Counted from the first letter of the stretch, positions 1 through 9,623 are shown. The stretch is DNA of 64,000 nt from Rhizobium sp. RU20A (GCF_900155885.1 NZ_FTMB01000001.1:868001-932000), one strand, 5' to 3'. Translations and numbers: made by a program. The notes: generated by a model not told the origin, from the sequence alone.

Positions 1-2445
1 GACGACGTCGGAGACGACGATATCGACGGCCCCGTCGAGCTCTTCCATGATCTGCAGCGCCTCGACGCCCGACCCCGCCTCGTGCACGGTGTAGCCGCGC
101 TTTTCGAGAATGCGTTTGCCGCCGCGGCGCACCGCTTCCTCGTCCTCGACGAGAAGCACGACGGCCGAGCCGCCGGTCAGGTCCGTCGGCTCGACATCGG
201 ACGCCGCGTCGCCCTGGGCGAGCGTCTTGCCGCCAGCGGCCGTTTCGCCAGCGTCCGGATCCAGGGGCGCCGCCGCGCTCCCCTCGATGACAACAGGCGC
301 CGGCACGGCGATCTCGATATGGCGCGGCAACAGGATGTGGAAGGTCGTGCCCTTGCCGACTTCGCTCTCGGCATAGATATAACCGCCGGACTGCTTGACG
401 ATGCCGTAGACCATGGACAGGCCAAGGCCCGTGCCCTTGCCGACCTCCTTGGTGGTAAAGAAGGGCTCGAAGATCTTGTCGAGAATGTCGGGGGGAATGC
501 CGGTGCCCTCGTCCGCGACCTCGACGACCACGAAGTCCTCGGCCGGCAGTTCCGTGCGGTTCATCGCCGCCGCCTCGGCCGCCGCCAGATTGCGGGTGCG
601 GATCGTCAGTGTGCCGCCGTTCGGCATGGCATCGCGCGCATTGACGGCAAGGTTCAGCAGCACCTGCTCGAACTGGCCGAGATCGGTGCGCACGGGCCAG
701 AGATCGCGGCCGTAATCGACGTCGATCTTCACATGCGTGCCCGTCATGCGGTCGACCAGCATGCGCATGTCGCCGATGACATCGGTGAGGTTCAGCACGG
801 TCGGCCGCATGGTCTGCTTGCGCGAGAAGGCAAGCAGTTGGCGCACCAGCGCCGCCGCGCGATTGGCGTTGCGCTTGATTTCCATCAGATCCGCAAAGCT
901 CGGATCGGAGGAGCGCGCCGACAGCAGCAGATGGTCTGCCGACAGCAGGATCGCGGTGAGAACGTTGTTGAAGTCATGGGCGATGCCGCCGGCGAGCGTG
1001 CCGACCGCGTTCATCTTCTGGGTCTGCGCCATCTGCGTCTCGAGCGCCTTCTGCTCGGTCGTCTCGACGGCGTAGACGATGGCCGCCTCTTCCGGTGCCT
1101 CGTCGGTATGGTCGATCACCGCATGCACGTAGAAGCGGAAATGCCGCGCCTCGTCCTTCGGATGACGGCTGTCGATCGGCGGAATATCGCCCTGCAGGTC
1201 CTTGGCGGCGGCCAGCGCCTCCCCGAGCTTTGCCCGCTCGTTTTCGTGCACCACAAGGGCCAGCTTCGCCCCGTTATCCATGTCGTCGCGCGAAACAGCG
1301 CTGGAGAACATCTTCAGGAACGGCGCATTGGTGCGCAGGATGCGCCCATCGCCGTCGATCGAAGCGATCGCCATCGGCGTGTTGTTGAAGAAGCGCGTGA
1401 AGCGCATCGCCGCCGCCGAACCCGGCTGGTCGCTCTCGTCGTCGGAGCGACGGTTGAGAACGATGGTGCGGCTTTCGCCCGGCGCGCCGTCGCGGGTCGA
1501 GGACACGCTGTGCAGGAGCCGTGCCGGCAGGCTCTGGCCGTTTACCCGGCGAAGATCGAGGTCGAGAACCTTGGTCTTCTTCAGCCCCGGCTCGGCCTGC
1601 ACCGATTGCACCAGCGTCAGCCCCTCGCCGGCAAGCAGATCGGCCATGGACAGGCTGCCCGGCTGGAACTTGGTGAGGTCGATGCCGAGCCAGTCGGCGA
1701 GCGTCGCATTGATGTAGAAGATCTCGCCCTTGCGCCCGGCCGAAAAGAAACCGGCGGGGGCATGGTCGAGATAGTCGATGGCGTTCTGCAATTCCTTGAA
1801 GAACCGCTCCTGTTCGTCGCGCGAGGAGGTGATGTCGGCGATCTGCCACAGGTGCAGCGGCTGCTTGTCGCCGTCCTGCAGCGGCAGGACGCTCGCCTTC
1901 AGCTGGAACCAGTGGGCGCCGGAACTGGCGCTGGCACCGGGCGCCAGCGGCCGCAGCAGCCGGAACTCCTCACTGCCCTTGCGACCCTCGCGCAAGCCGT
2001 TGGTGAGCCGGTAGACCGCTTCCGTCGCCTCGCGGTTGCGCGACAGGATCGTCGCAAGCGGTTGCACCTCGCTCGGCTTCAGCGCGCCCGTCAGCCGCGC
2101 ATAGGCGGCATTGGCATAAATGATGCGCCCCTTGCGGTCAGTGACGACAGCACCGTCCTCGAGCCCGTCGAGATAGGCGCGCGCCAAATCGTCCGAATGC
2201 GACTGCGGCATGACCTCGATGAAGCCGATGACCGACGACACGAGGAAGAAGATGCCGACCATGGCGAGAACGCCGAGAATACCAAGGCCGATCTCGTTTT
2301 CCAGCTGGTTGCGAAAGGCGATGAAGCCGATGGCCGACCCCGTCAGCACGATGGCCAGAAGGATGATGCGCAGCACCGTACCGGGCCGCGCGCCGCGATC
2401 CACGATCGGCATGTGATAGCCGCTAGCCTGCCGCAGTTTCGTCAT
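1..2445 (-). CDS. cckA: Hybrid sensor histidine kinase CckA, C terminus cut by window edge
   Basis: Bifunctional kinase/phosphatase that in alphaproteobacteria feeds the ChpT phosphorelay to CtrA and CpdR. The reading frame starts at an ATG (complement of 2443-2445) and stays open for 815 codons to base 1. Two membrane segments lie at about residues 24-44 and 52-76, followed by PAS-like sensing modules. The H-box motif HDFNNVLT places the phospho-accepting His at residue 490 (codon 976-978). An ATPase core follows with the N-box [16 protein letters not shown] and [11 protein letters not shown]. The C-terminal receiver begins [11 protein letters not shown], and its acceptor Asp, in VVSDVV, is residue 813 (codon 7-9), so only the end of the receiver is missing. 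The family assignment is firm from architecture and motif wording. Confidence 0.94.
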   Translation of the reverse strand, partial: MTKLRQASGYHMPIVDRGARPGTVLRIILLAIVLTGSAIGFIAFRNQLENEIGLGILGVLAMVGIFFLVSSVIGFIEVMPQSHSDDLARAYLDGLEDGAVVTDRKGRIIYANAAYARLTGALKPSEVQPLATILSRNREATEAVYRLTNGLREGRKGSEEFRLLRPLAPGASASSGAHWFQLKASVLPLQDGDKQPLHLWQIADITSSRDEQERFFKELQNAIDYLDHAPAGFFSAGRKGEIFYINATLADWLGIDLTKFQPGSLSMADLLAGEGLTLVQSVQAEPGLKKTKVLDLDLRRVNGQSLPARLLHSVSSTRDGAPGESRTIVLNRRSDDESDQPGSAAAMRFTRFFNNTPMAIASIDGDGRILRTNAPFLKMFSSAVSRDDMDNGAKLALVVHENERAKLGEALAAAKDLQGDIPPIDSRHPKDEARHFRFYVHAVIDHTDEAPEEAAIVYAVETTEQKALETQMAQTQKMNAVGTLAGGIAHDFNNVLTAILLSADHLLLSARSSDPSFADLMEIKRNANRAAALVRQLLAFSRKQTMRPTVLNLTDVIGDMRMLVDRMTGTHVKIDVDYGRDLWPVRTDLGQFEQVLLNLAVNARDAMPNGGTLTIRTRNLAAAEAAAMNRTELPAEDFVVVEVADEGTGIPPDILDKIFEPFFTTKEVGKGTGLGLSMVYGIVKQSGGYIYAESEVGKGTTFHILLPRHIEIAVPAPVVIEGSAAAPLDPDAGETAAGGKTLAQGDAASDVEPTDLTGGSAVVLLVEDEEAVRRGGKRILEKRGYTVHEAGSGVEALQIMEELDGAVDIVVSDVV

Positions 2446-2885
2446 CCGGTTCCCTTAAGCCCCGGGAGCGCCCCGTCCCCTCGCCGGGGATTTACGGGTT
2501 CGCTCCAACCTTGAATATTGGCGCACCCTGCCGTGCGACGGCGACGTGTACCAATCGAGAGACTGCCCGCCGACCGGACAACGGGCTTGCCCGGCCGAAT
2601 CTGCGATGTACGCCGCAAATCTCAGACTCAACCCTTATCAGTCGCAGCGCAAAGCAGAAAGCGCCGTCGAAGAACCGCCGCTCGGCAATTCACAGGCAAT
2701 TCCTTCAAAAAAAGCAGGCCTTTGCGGCGTTTGACGTGACCTTTGCCGTCCCAGGCAACACCACCGTCGCGCTGCGGCTTGTAACCTTTCGTCAATGCGC
2801 TCTAATGGGTAGTCTTGAAATTGCCCATCCGCCGCTACCTACGGGCTGAGACAGCGCGGGCAACCGGCGCAAGGCACAGGAGACC
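2446..2885. other. Intergenic region between divergent cckA and fliO
   Basis: This 440-bp stretch separates two divergently transcribed genes and must hold both promoters. No convincing coding frame, tRNA or terminator is visible. The fliO side carries an AGGAG Shine-Dalgarno at 2879-2883. I cannot assign a -35/-10 pair with confidence. Confidence 0.6.
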
Positions 2886-3869
2886 ATGATGGACACGACG
2901 ATGCTGGGTGACAACGGAGGCCGTCTGCTCATCGCCATCCTCGGGGTCGGCGCCGGCCTGCTGATCCTCGTGGCCATCCTGTGGTGGATGAAGAACCGGC
3001 CGGCCTCGACCTTCATCCGCGGCGGACGCAACCGCCAGCCGCGCCTTGCCGTTCTCGATGCCGCCGCGGTCGATACGCGTCGCCGCCTCGTGCTGGTGCG
3101 CCGTGACGATGTCGAGCACCTGATCCTGATCGGCGGCCCGACCGATGTCGTCATCGAAAGCCGGATCCTCGCCGCCGCCGGCAAGCCGGACGCCCAGCCG
3201 GACCTTCAGCCGCGCCCCGCCGCGCAGCCGCTGGACGCCCGTCTCGACGACCGCGCCGCAGACCGCCGCGTCGCCACCCCGGCAGAACGGGCAGCGACCG
3301 CCGCCCCCCTCGCGGCAGCCCGCCCGGCGCCCGTCGCCCGCACGCCGGACCCGACCATCTCGAATGCCGGCGCCTCCCTTTATGGCGAACAGGCCGTGGC
3401 AGCGACGCAGCGCCGCGAGGCCGAGCCATCTGCCGCGCCTGTTGAACGGCGGCCCGCTGCCGCACCTGCCACCGAAGCGCAAGCACGCGCGGCGGCGCGG
3501 CCGGAAGATATTCTCGAAGCCGCTCGCCTGCGTGTCATGCCGCAAAGCGCCCAGCCCGTTGCCGAGCCGCGCCCGGCCGCGCAGGCCGCCCGCACCCCGG
3601 CCCAGGCACAGCCTCAAACCCAGACCCAAGCCGGCTCCGACTTCGAGCGCCTGCTTGACGCCGAAATTTCCGGCAATCTCCAGACCATCGGCACCGAGCC
3701 CCGTCCCCCGGCCCTGCGCGCACAGACGGTCAGCGTCCAGCCGGATTCCGGCACGAACGCGCGTACGCCGCACAACACCGCCCAGCCGGGCGGCGGGCGG
3801 CGCGAGCCGTCCCTGGAGGAGGAAATGTTCCGCCTTCTGGAAGAGCGTGACAACCGGCGGGACCGGTGA
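2886..3869 (+). CDS. fliO: FliO-family flagellar export membrane protein with long disordered tail
   Basis: FliO helps assemble the FliP ring of the flagellar type III export gate in the inner membrane. The start is the ATG at 2886, with AGGAG 3 bases upstream (2879-2883). The N terminus has one transmembrane helix (about residues 13-35), then a basic stretch and a FliO-like beta domain (about residues 45-95) containing the phrase DTRRRLVLVRRDDVEH. From about residue 100 the chain is rich in Pro, Ala, Gln and Arg and looks disordered, which makes the protein (327 aa) much longer than a classic FliO of roughly 100-140 aa. It stands alone next to cckA rather than in a flagellar cluster. The assignment rests on the small core domain, so a different inner-membrane role remains possible. 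Confidence 0.7.
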   Translation: MMDTTMLGDNGGRLLIAILGVGAGLLILVAILWWMKNRPASTFIRGGRNRQPRLAVLDAAAVDTRRRLVLVRRDDVEHLILIGGPTDVVIESRILAAAGKPDAQPDLQPRPAAQPLDARLDDRAADRRVATPAERAATAAPLAAARPAPVARTPDPTISNAGASLYGEQAVAATQRREAEPSAAPVERRPAAAPATEAQARAAARPEDILEAARLRVMPQSAQPVAEPRPAAQAARTPAQAQPQTQTQAGSDFERLLDAEISGNLQTIGTEPRPPALRAQTVSVQPDSGTNARTPHNTAQPGGGRREPSLEEEMFRLLEERDNRRDR

Positions 3870-3929
3870 GCACACGGCCACAGGGCCGCGCCGACACATC
3901 CGATCTCGGTCGTTGAAGGCTCACCAGAC

Positions 3930-3955
3930 GAAAACAGCGCCCGAGGGCGCTGTTG
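3930..3955 (-). terminator. Intrinsic terminator of dksA
   Basis: A perfect 10-bp stem pairs 3933-3942 with 3945-3954 across a two-base loop. Read on the minus strand it is followed by TTTTCGTC, so it terminates leftward transcription from dksA. It sits between the convergent fliO and dksA stops. Confidence 0.75.
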
Positions 3956-3964
3956 TCGAAAGGA

Positions 3965-4384
3965 TTATTCGTCGCGATAGACCTTTTCGCGGCGTTCGTG
4001 GCGCTCCTGCGCCTCGATCGACAGCGTGGCGATCGGGCGGGCGTCGAGACGCTTGAGGCCGATCGGCTCGCCGGTTTCCTCGCAATAGCCGTAGGTCCCG
4101 TCATCCAGACGCTGCAGCGCGGCGTCGATCTTCGAGATCAGCTTGCGCTGGCGGTCGCGGGCGCGAAGCTCGATAGCGCGGTCCGTTTCGGACGAGGCGC
4201 GGTCGGCGAGATCCGGGTGGTTGGCGCTTTCTTCCGCAAGGTGATCGAGCGTTTCGCGTGCTTCCCGCAGAATGTCGTTCTTCCACGCATTCAGCTTGGC
4301 CCGGAAATAGGCACGATGATTGGGATTCATGAATTCTTCGTCCTCGGAAAGGACGTAGTTCCTAAGATCGATCTTCTCACTCAA
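3965..4384 (-). CDS. dksA: RNA polymerase-binding transcription factor DksA
   Basis: DksA binds the RNA polymerase secondary channel and works with (p)ppGpp in the stringent response. I choose a TTG start (complement of 4382-4384): it is preceded by AGGAG and gives the usual rhizobial N terminus SEKIDLRNYVLSEDEEF and a 139-aa protein. The upstream ATG would add 21 unrelated residues. The coiled-coil region carries the acidic tip area NHPDLADRASSETDRA. In the C-terminal globular part only one of the four classical zinc-finger cysteines remains (GYCEETGEPIGLKRLDARP), as in other alphaproteobacterial DksA proteins, so zinc binding is doubtful. A terminator lies just downstream. Confidence 0.93.
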   Translation of the reverse strand: MSEKIDLRNYVLSEDEEFMNPNHRAYFRAKLNAWKNDILREARETLDHLAEESANHPDLADRASSETDRAIELRARDRQRKLISKIDAALQRLDDGTYGYCEETGEPIGLKRLDARPIATLSIEAQERHERREKVYRDE

Positions 4385-4830
4385 CGCGATTCTCCTGAAG
4401 AACATCTCGTGTGCGCGGTGTATAGACCCATGAGGGTCCCCGTTCAAGTCTTCGGCAGCGACAGAGCAGATTGTCGTTACCGTCGATTCGAGAGGCTAAC
4501 AGGCTAATATTTCAGCAAAATTATAAGAGCCGCGAAAAAGTGTCGACGCAGTCGCCGGATTCGCCGCGGGAAATGCCGGCTGGAACCGCCGATCGCCTGA
4601 AAATAGCCCGAAATTTAAGCAGCGGGATTTTTTTTGCCTCGGTCACCGGGCCCACCAGCCTATCCGTGCCGGCGTGAGACGCAGAAGCCTTCGCCGTCCC
4701 CCGCATTTTTCGCGCGTCTGGCCTTGAAATTTATCGGTGCCGGATCGACAAAGCCTGACGAAGCCGCTCCATCCGGTCACTGCCTGTCAGCGACCGCCGG
4801 AGGACTGTTTGACCGCCGGACGGAGAGCCC
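4385..4830. other. Intergenic region between divergent dksA and the SixA-like gene
   Basis: 446 bp with no supported gene. It holds the dksA leader with its AGGAG site and the promoters of two divergent genes. A run of eight T at about 4627-4634 follows only a 4-bp stem, so I do not call it a terminator. The stretch 4500-4640 is locally AT-richer than the flanking genes. Confidence 0.55.
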
Positions 4831-5355
4831 ATGCCCGCACCCCCCGCCTCGCCTTTCCGCCTTTTCCTGCTGCGCCACGCCCAGGCCGGCTGGGCAGCGC
4901 CGGGCCAGAAGGATTTCGACCGCGCGCTTGACGACACAGGCTACGGCCAGGCCGAACTCGTTGCCGACCGCGCCGCCGATCGCGGCCTGAAGCCGCAACG
5001 CATCATTTCCTCGACGGCGGTGCGCTGCCGCCAGACGACGGAGGCGTTTCGCCGCGCGCTCGGCGAAGACACCGACATCCGCTACAGCGACGATCTCTAC
5101 ACCGGCGGGCCGGAGACCTATCGCAGCCTTGCGACCGCGCAGGACGACGTCACGTCGCTGATGCTGGTCGGCCACAATCCGATGATCGAGGAGTTCCTGC
5201 GCACCCTTGTGGGCGAGGAGGCTGCCACCCTGCGCATCCCGCTCGGCTATCCCCCTGCCGGCCTCGCGCTTGTCGAATTCGACACGCAGCGCACCCTGAC
5301 CGCACCCGGCACGGCCACCCTCGCCGCCTGGCTGAGCCCGAACGACCACGGCTAA
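4831..5355 (+). CDS. SixA-like histidine phosphatase
   Basis: This 174-aa protein belongs to the histidine phosphatase (phosphoglycerate mutase-like) superfamily. The catalytic motif LLRHAQ lies at about residues 13-18 and the second catalytic His is in VGHNP at about residues 112-116. The short, single-domain build resembles SixA, which removes phosphate from histidine-phosphotransfer proteins. Sequence alone does not prove that substrate. It lies about 150 bp upstream of ycjX on the same strand without clear operon coupling. An Hpt protein and several histidine kinases are encoded elsewhere in the window, which makes a phosphorelay role attractive but unproven. Confidence 0.8.
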   Translation: MPAPPASPFRLFLLRHAQAGWAAPGQKDFDRALDDTGYGQAELVADRAADRGLKPQRIISSTAVRCRQTTEAFRRALGEDTDIRYSDDLYTGGPETYRSLATAQDDVTSLMLVGHNPMIEEFLRTLVGEEAATLRIPLGYPPAGLALVEFDTQRTLTAPGTATLAAWLSPNDHG

Positions 5356-5507
5356 AAGGGCTAAATTGCCCGCTCGCGCCGGAGCCTAGAAACCAGGCCT
5401 CGGCGCGGCAGCGCTTTGATGTGGCGATGCGCCTTCCTATATGCACGGGAACGACCAACCGCAGCCCGGTCCCGGCGCTGCCTCACGCTCTCCGGATCAA
5501 GAATACC

Positions 5508-6983
5508 GTGGCCAGCTTCCTCCATTCCCTGCGCAACGATGCCCGTCTGGTGATCGACAACATCGCCGACCGCGCCACCAGCCTCACCGATCCCGCCATC
5601 CGGCTCGGCGTCACAGGCCTGTCGCGGGCCGGCAAGACGGTGTTCATCTCCTCGCTGGTCCACAATCTCCTCAATGACGGCCGCATCCCCGTCTTCGAGC
5701 CGATCCGCTCGGGCCGCGTCTCCAAGGTCAGGCTGGAGCCGCAGCCGGACGATGCCGTGCCGCGCTTCCAGTACGAGGATCACGTGAAAGCGCTGGTGCG
5801 CGATCGCATCTGGCCGGATTCGACCCGCGCCGTCTCGCAGCTGCGCCTCACCTTCGACTACCAGAGCGCCAGCGGCTGGAACCGCCTTTTCTCGCCCGGC
5901 CGCCTCTCCGTCGATATCGTCGATTACCCCGGCGAATGGCTGCTCGACCTGCCGCTCCTCTCACAGGATTATTCGACCTTCAGCCGCAACACGGTGGACC
6001 TCGCCCGCCGCGGCATCCGCGCCGATCATTCCGGCGACTTTCTGGCGCTCGCCGAAAGCCTCGATGCGACCGCCCCGGCCGAAGAAGAGAACGCCCGGCG
6101 CCTCGCCGTCGCCTTCACCGATTATCTCGCCCGCTGCCGCGCCGACCGGCGCACGCTGGCCGTGTTGCCCCCCGGCCGTTTCCTGATGCCGGGCGATCTC
6201 GAAGGCTCGCCCGCGCTGACCTTTGCGCCGCTGCCGAACCTGACCGACGAGAAGCCGGCCAAGGGCAGCCTGCATGCCATGATGGAGCGCCGCTACGAGG
6301 CCTACAAGACGCATGTGGTCGAGCCCTTCTTCCGCGAGCATTTCGCAAGGCTCGATCGCCAGATCGTACTGGTGGATGCGCTGCAGGCCATCAATGGCGG
6401 ACCGGAATCACTGGCCGACCTCGAAACGGCGCTCGGCGACGTGCTGGCCACCTTCCGTCCGGGGCAGAATTCCTTTCTCTCCTCCTTCCTCACGCGCCGC
6501 ATCGACAAGGTGCTGATTGCCGCCACCAAGGCCGATCACCTGCACCATGAAAGCCACGACCGGCTGGAGAAGATCACCCGCCGCATCGTCGGCCGCGCCA
6601 TCGACCGCATTGGTCTGTCCGGTGCCGGCATCGAAGTCATGGCGATCGCCTCGGTGCGCGCCACCCGTGAAGCCACCGTGCGCCATGACGGACAGGCCCT
6701 ACCCGTCATCGTCGGCAATCCCCTGGCCGGCGAGACGATCAATGGCGAGACCTTCGATGGCGACACGAAAACAGCCATATTTCCCGGTGACTTGCCGGAA
6801 AATCCGGACTCACTTTTTGAACGGACGGATTCGACCTCTGAGGATATCGCCCGCATGGGCTTGAATTTCGTGCGTTTTCGCCCGCCACACATCGAGGAGA
6901 CGGCCGGCGGCCTGAAGCTCTCCGTGCCGCATATCCGCCTCGACCGCGCCATGCAGTTCCTGATGGGAGACCGTCTGGCATGA
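5508..6983 (+). CDS. ycjX: YcjX family nucleotide-binding protein
   Basis: YcjX proteins are DUF463 GTPase-like proteins of poorly known role, linked in some bacteria to envelope or heat stress. I use the GTG at 5508, which gives about 491 aa, close to family length. A longer GTG start at 5421 adds 29 residues with no family look. A Walker A motif, GLSRAGKTVF, lies at about residue 36. The phrase VDIVDYPGEWLLDLPLLS is characteristic of the family. The VLIAATKADHLHH segment is a T/NKxD-type base-recognition motif. The stop overlaps the next gene's ATG (ATGA), so YcjX and YcjF are translationally coupled, the usual arrangement. Confidence 0.92.
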   Translation: MASFLHSLRNDARLVIDNIADRATSLTDPAIRLGVTGLSRAGKTVFISSLVHNLLNDGRIPVFEPIRSGRVSKVRLEPQPDDAVPRFQYEDHVKALVRDRIWPDSTRAVSQLRLTFDYQSASGWNRLFSPGRLSVDIVDYPGEWLLDLPLLSQDYSTFSRNTVDLARRGIRADHSGDFLALAESLDATAPAEEENARRLAVAFTDYLARCRADRRTLAVLPPGRFLMPGDLEGSPALTFAPLPNLTDEKPAKGSLHAMMERRYEAYKTHVVEPFFREHFARLDRQIVLVDALQAINGGPESLADLETALGDVLATFRPGQNSFLSSFLTRRIDKVLIAATKADHLHHESHDRLEKITRRIVGRAIDRIGLSGAGIEVMAIASVRATREATVRHDGQALPVIVGNPLAGETINGETFDGDTKTAIFPGDLPENPDSLFERTDSTSEDIARMGLNFVRFRPPHIEETAGGLKLSVPHIRLDRAMQFLMGDRLA

Positions 6984-8032
6984 CCAGCGACACCGACATC
7001 CCGCGCCGCCGCCCGGCCGCCATCCGCCTCGACGAGCCGGCCGCGCAGACAAGCCGCGCCGAGCCCGCCGCGCCGCGCAAGCCGGCAGCCTTTGACGAAC
7101 AACTGGCCGAGATGGCCGCCGACCAGGATATCTTCGACGACGCCCTGCCACCGGCCGTGCCGGCGCGCCGACGCCGCGCGCCCTTTGCCTCGATCGCACT
7201 CGGCGGCGCCGGCATCCTCGTCTCCCTCGGCGTAGGCCTGTGGATCGACGGTCTCATCGCAGATCTGTTCGCCCGGGCCGACTGGCTCGGCTATGTGGCG
7301 CTGGCCGCCGCCGCCTTCGCCATCCTTGGCGTGACCGCCATTGGCATCCGCGAATTCCTCGGCCTGCGCCGGCTTGCCGTCGTGCAGGACATCAAGGCCG
7401 ACCTCGCCACCCAGCGACTGAAGGGCACACCGAAGACCGCACGGGCGGAGATCGACCGCCTCGCGACCTTCCTCTCGCACCGCCCCGAAACGGCAGCGGG
7501 TCGGGCCCGGCTGAAAGAGGGCGACGACGACATTATCGACGCATCCGACCTCGTCGATCTCGCCGAACGCGAGCTGCTCGCACCCCTTGACCGGATCGCA
7601 AAACGCATGACGCTCGATGCCGCCAAGCGCGTCTCCGTCGTCACTGCCGTCAGCCCGCGCGCCATCGTTGATCTCGCCTATGTCGGCTTCGAGGCCGTGC
7701 GCCTCGTGCGCGGCATGGCCGACCTCTATGGCGGCCGCCCCGGCACCTTCGGCATGCTGCGGCTGATGCGCGACGTGCTCGCCCACCTCGCCGTCACCGG
7801 CTCGATCGCCGTCGGCGACAGCCTCGTGCAGGAGGTGGTTGGCCACGGCATCGCCTCGCGCCTTTCCGCCAAGCTCGGCGAAGGCGTCGTCAACGGCCTG
7901 ATGACGGCGCGCATCGGCATTGCCGCCATGGATCTGTGCCGCCCCGTCGCCTTCAGCGCGCTTGCCCGCCCGCGTGTCGCCGATGTCATGGCCGAGATCT
8001 CGCCGCTTGGACGCGACCGCAAGGCGGGCTGA
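6980..8032 (+). CDS. ycjF: YcjF family membrane protein (DUF697)
   Basis: This 350-aa inner-membrane partner of YcjX starts at an ATG overlapping the ycjX stop by 4 bp. About 70 charged, Pro/Ala-rich residues precede two hydrophobic segments at about residues 69-93 and 101-122. A helical region follows, then a hydrophobic C-terminal DUF697-like segment (about residues 200-335) with the phrases AIVDLAYVGFEAVRLVR and GHGIASRLSAKLGEGVVNG. The pair is widely conserved in proteobacteria. Its function is not settled. Confidence 0.9.
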   Translation: MTSDTDIPRRRPAAIRLDEPAAQTSRAEPAAPRKPAAFDEQLAEMAADQDIFDDALPPAVPARRRRAPFASIALGGAGILVSLGVGLWIDGLIADLFARADWLGYVALAAAAFAILGVTAIGIREFLGLRRLAVVQDIKADLATQRLKGTPKTARAEIDRLATFLSHRPETAAGRARLKEGDDDIIDASDLVDLAERELLAPLDRIAKRMTLDAAKRVSVVTAVSPRAIVDLAYVGFEAVRLVRGMADLYGGRPGTFGMLRLMRDVLAHLAVTGSIAVGDSLVQEVVGHGIASRLSAKLGEGVVNGLMTARIGIAAMDLCRPVAFSALARPRVADVMAEISPLGRDRKAG

Positions 8033-8204
8033 CGGCCTCTCGCGGCCCCGGTGTTGCACGAAAGCCGCAGGGGCCCAATCAGGCTGTTGAAACCCCTGCA
8101 AACCGTCCTTTTGCCGGACCGGCGGAGGGCGCGCGAAACCGTCCATTAACCATTCTCGATCAAATGTCGAAGCTACGAAAGCCGTCGAACATCAAGGATC
8201 GTTC

Positions 8205-8759
8205 ATGTATTCGCGCACTTCTTTGGTTGCCCGCATCCTGGCGGCAGCAGTTCTGTCCGGCGTCACGCTGGCATCCGCAACCGGCCACGCCGCCGGCAGC
8301 GACAAGGCCTTCTTCGACCGTGTGTCGGGCCAGTGGAAGGGTCCGGGCGAAATCGTCGCCGGGAAGTACAAGGGCACCAAATTCACCTGCGAACTCACTG
8401 GCGCCTCCATCGACCAGGGCCCGGCAGGCCTCAAGATGGACGGCTTCTGCCGCGTCGGCGTCTTCAAGCAGCCGATGACCGCCACCATCAAGCGCGGCGG
8501 CAAGAGCTACACCGGCACCTTCCTCGATGGCTCCGAAGGCAAGGGCCTCGATGTCATCTCCGGCAATGTCGCCAAGGACAAGGTCGTCGTCGGCATCAAC
8601 CGCAAGAAGCTCAACGGCGCCATGATCGCCCGCCTCAATGACGACCGCACCATGAACATCACCATCTCCGTGAAGGTCGATCAAACCATGGTCCCGGTCA
8701 TCGGTGTCAGCCTGACCCGGCAGGTCGATGACATCGCCGTCGGCTCGATCAAGCCGTAG
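8205..8759 (+). CDS. Secreted hypothetical protein
   Basis: I do not recognise a named function for this 184-aa protein. The start at 8205 is supported by AAGGA about 8 bases upstream and by a textbook signal peptide (SRTSLVARILAAAVLSG, cleavage probably after GHAA near residue 30). The mature part begins with DKAFFDRVSGQWKGPGEIVAGKYKG, which recalls small periplasmic lipocalin-like domains that open with a VSGxWxGxG motif. It then has alternating strands and two Cys that could form a disulphide. It stands as a single gene with its own terminator just downstream. Confidence 0.75.
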   Translation: MYSRTSLVARILAAAVLSGVTLASATGHAAGSDKAFFDRVSGQWKGPGEIVAGKYKGTKFTCELTGASIDQGPAGLKMDGFCRVGVFKQPMTATIKRGGKSYTGTFLDGSEGKGLDVISGNVAKDKVVVGINRKKLNGAMIARLNDDRTMNITISVKVDQTMVPVIGVSLTRQVDDIAVGSIKP

Positions 8760-8783
8760 GATCGTATGGAAGACCCTGCCCCG

Positions 8784-8809
8784 AAGCCCGGCGCTTGCGC
8801 CGGGTTTTT
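8784..8809 (+). terminator. Intrinsic terminator after the secreted hypothetical gene
   Basis: The arms CCCGGCGC (8787-8794) and GCGCCGGG (8797-8804) form a GC-rich hairpin followed directly by TTTTT. It lies 28 bp after the stop of the preceding gene. Confidence 0.8.
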
Positions 8810-8909
8810 CGTTTGCGGGTCGTGACGCGACGCATCTCGTACACGGCCTGAGGACGCCGCGAGAGAATTTCGCGAAAGCTCTGCGTGGATCCTCTCATAA
8901 CCGGCAAAA

Positions 8910-9019
8910 CCCTCTCCGCCGTCATCCTCGGGCTTGACACGAGGATCCACAACCGCACCCGTAAGTGCCTGAAAACATGGATCCTCGGGTCAAGCCCGAG
9001 GATGACCCTGCGGAGAGGC
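8910..9019. repeat. Nested palindromic intergenic repeat, copy 1
   Basis: The left arm 8921-8949 and right arm 8978-9006 are reverse complements at 28 of 29 positions. Each arm is itself an imperfect palindrome (TCCTCGGGCTTGACACGAGGA type). Outer CCTCTCCGC / GCGGAGAGG blocks extend the pairing. Related copies occur at 30801-30900 and 48209-48299. Such elements are common in rhizobial intergenic DNA. Confidence 0.85.
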
Positions 9020-9098
9020 TGACCTCATCGAAACGCCATGCGGGAACGATCCTCCCCACCAATGTGACAGACCCCACGACGAACTGACGGCGGCCCAG

Positions 9099-9623
9099 CT
9101 AAGCCCGCCGCCACCAGCCGCTATCGGGATCGGCAATCTCGATACCCGCCCTGTCCACCGCCGCAAGCCACGTCGCGACCGTGCGCCCGCCGGTCACGCC
9201 GTCCGGCAGGATGTCGGCGAGCGGCTTCAGCACGAAGGCGCGGTCCGTCATGCGCGGATGCGGCACGGTCAGCCGTTCGCTGGCGATCGAGGCATCGCCC
9301 CACAGCAGCACGTCGATGTCGATCGTGCGCGGCCCCCAGCGCTCGATGCGCTCGCGTTTCATGCTGCGCTCGATGTCGAGCCCCACATCCAGAAGAGCTT
9401 CCGGCTGAAGCGCGGTTTCGACCAGCGCGCAGGCATTGAAGAACCACGCCTGATCGGTCTTGCCCCAGGGCGGGGTGCGATAGAGACGGGAAACGGCGGT
9501 AACGGTGGTATCCGCACGCGCATCCAGCGCCTGCAACGCCCGCGCCATCGCCGCGACGGGTTCGCCGATATTGCCGCCAAGCCCGAGCGCGGCCCTGACG
9601 ACGGGTCCGGAGGCCATCGTCAC
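9099..9623 (-). CDS. folK: 2-amino-4-hydroxy-6-hydroxymethyldihydropteridine diphosphokinase
   Basis: FolK transfers pyrophosphate from ATP to 6-hydroxymethyl-7,8-dihydropterin in folate synthesis. The 174-aa protein shows the family landmarks: ALGLGGNIG near the N terminus, SRLYRTPPWGKTDQAWFFNAC, and the HPPK signature RWGPRTIDIDVLLWG. Its ATG overlaps the folB stop by 4 bp, so translation is coupled. The order folP-folB-folK on the minus strand is a compact dihydropteroate operon. Confidence 0.96.
   Translation of the reverse strand: MTMASGPVVRAALGLGGNIGEPVAAMARALQALDARADTTVTAVSRLYRTPPWGKTDQAWFFNACALVETALQPEALLDVGLDIERSMKRERIERWGPRTIDIDVLLWGDASIASERLTVPHPRMTDRAFVLKPLADILPDGVTGGRTVATWLAAVDRAGIEIADPDSGWWRRA

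Noticed and set aside
82-2514. An 810-codon plus-strand frame
   Set aside because: It is antisense to cckA, whose minus-strand frame shows every kinase motif. The plus frame has no family features.
4600-4640. Terminator at the T8 run upstream of the SixA-like gene
   Set aside because: Only a 4-bp CCCG/CGGG stem precedes the T run, and neither flanking gene would be ended by it.
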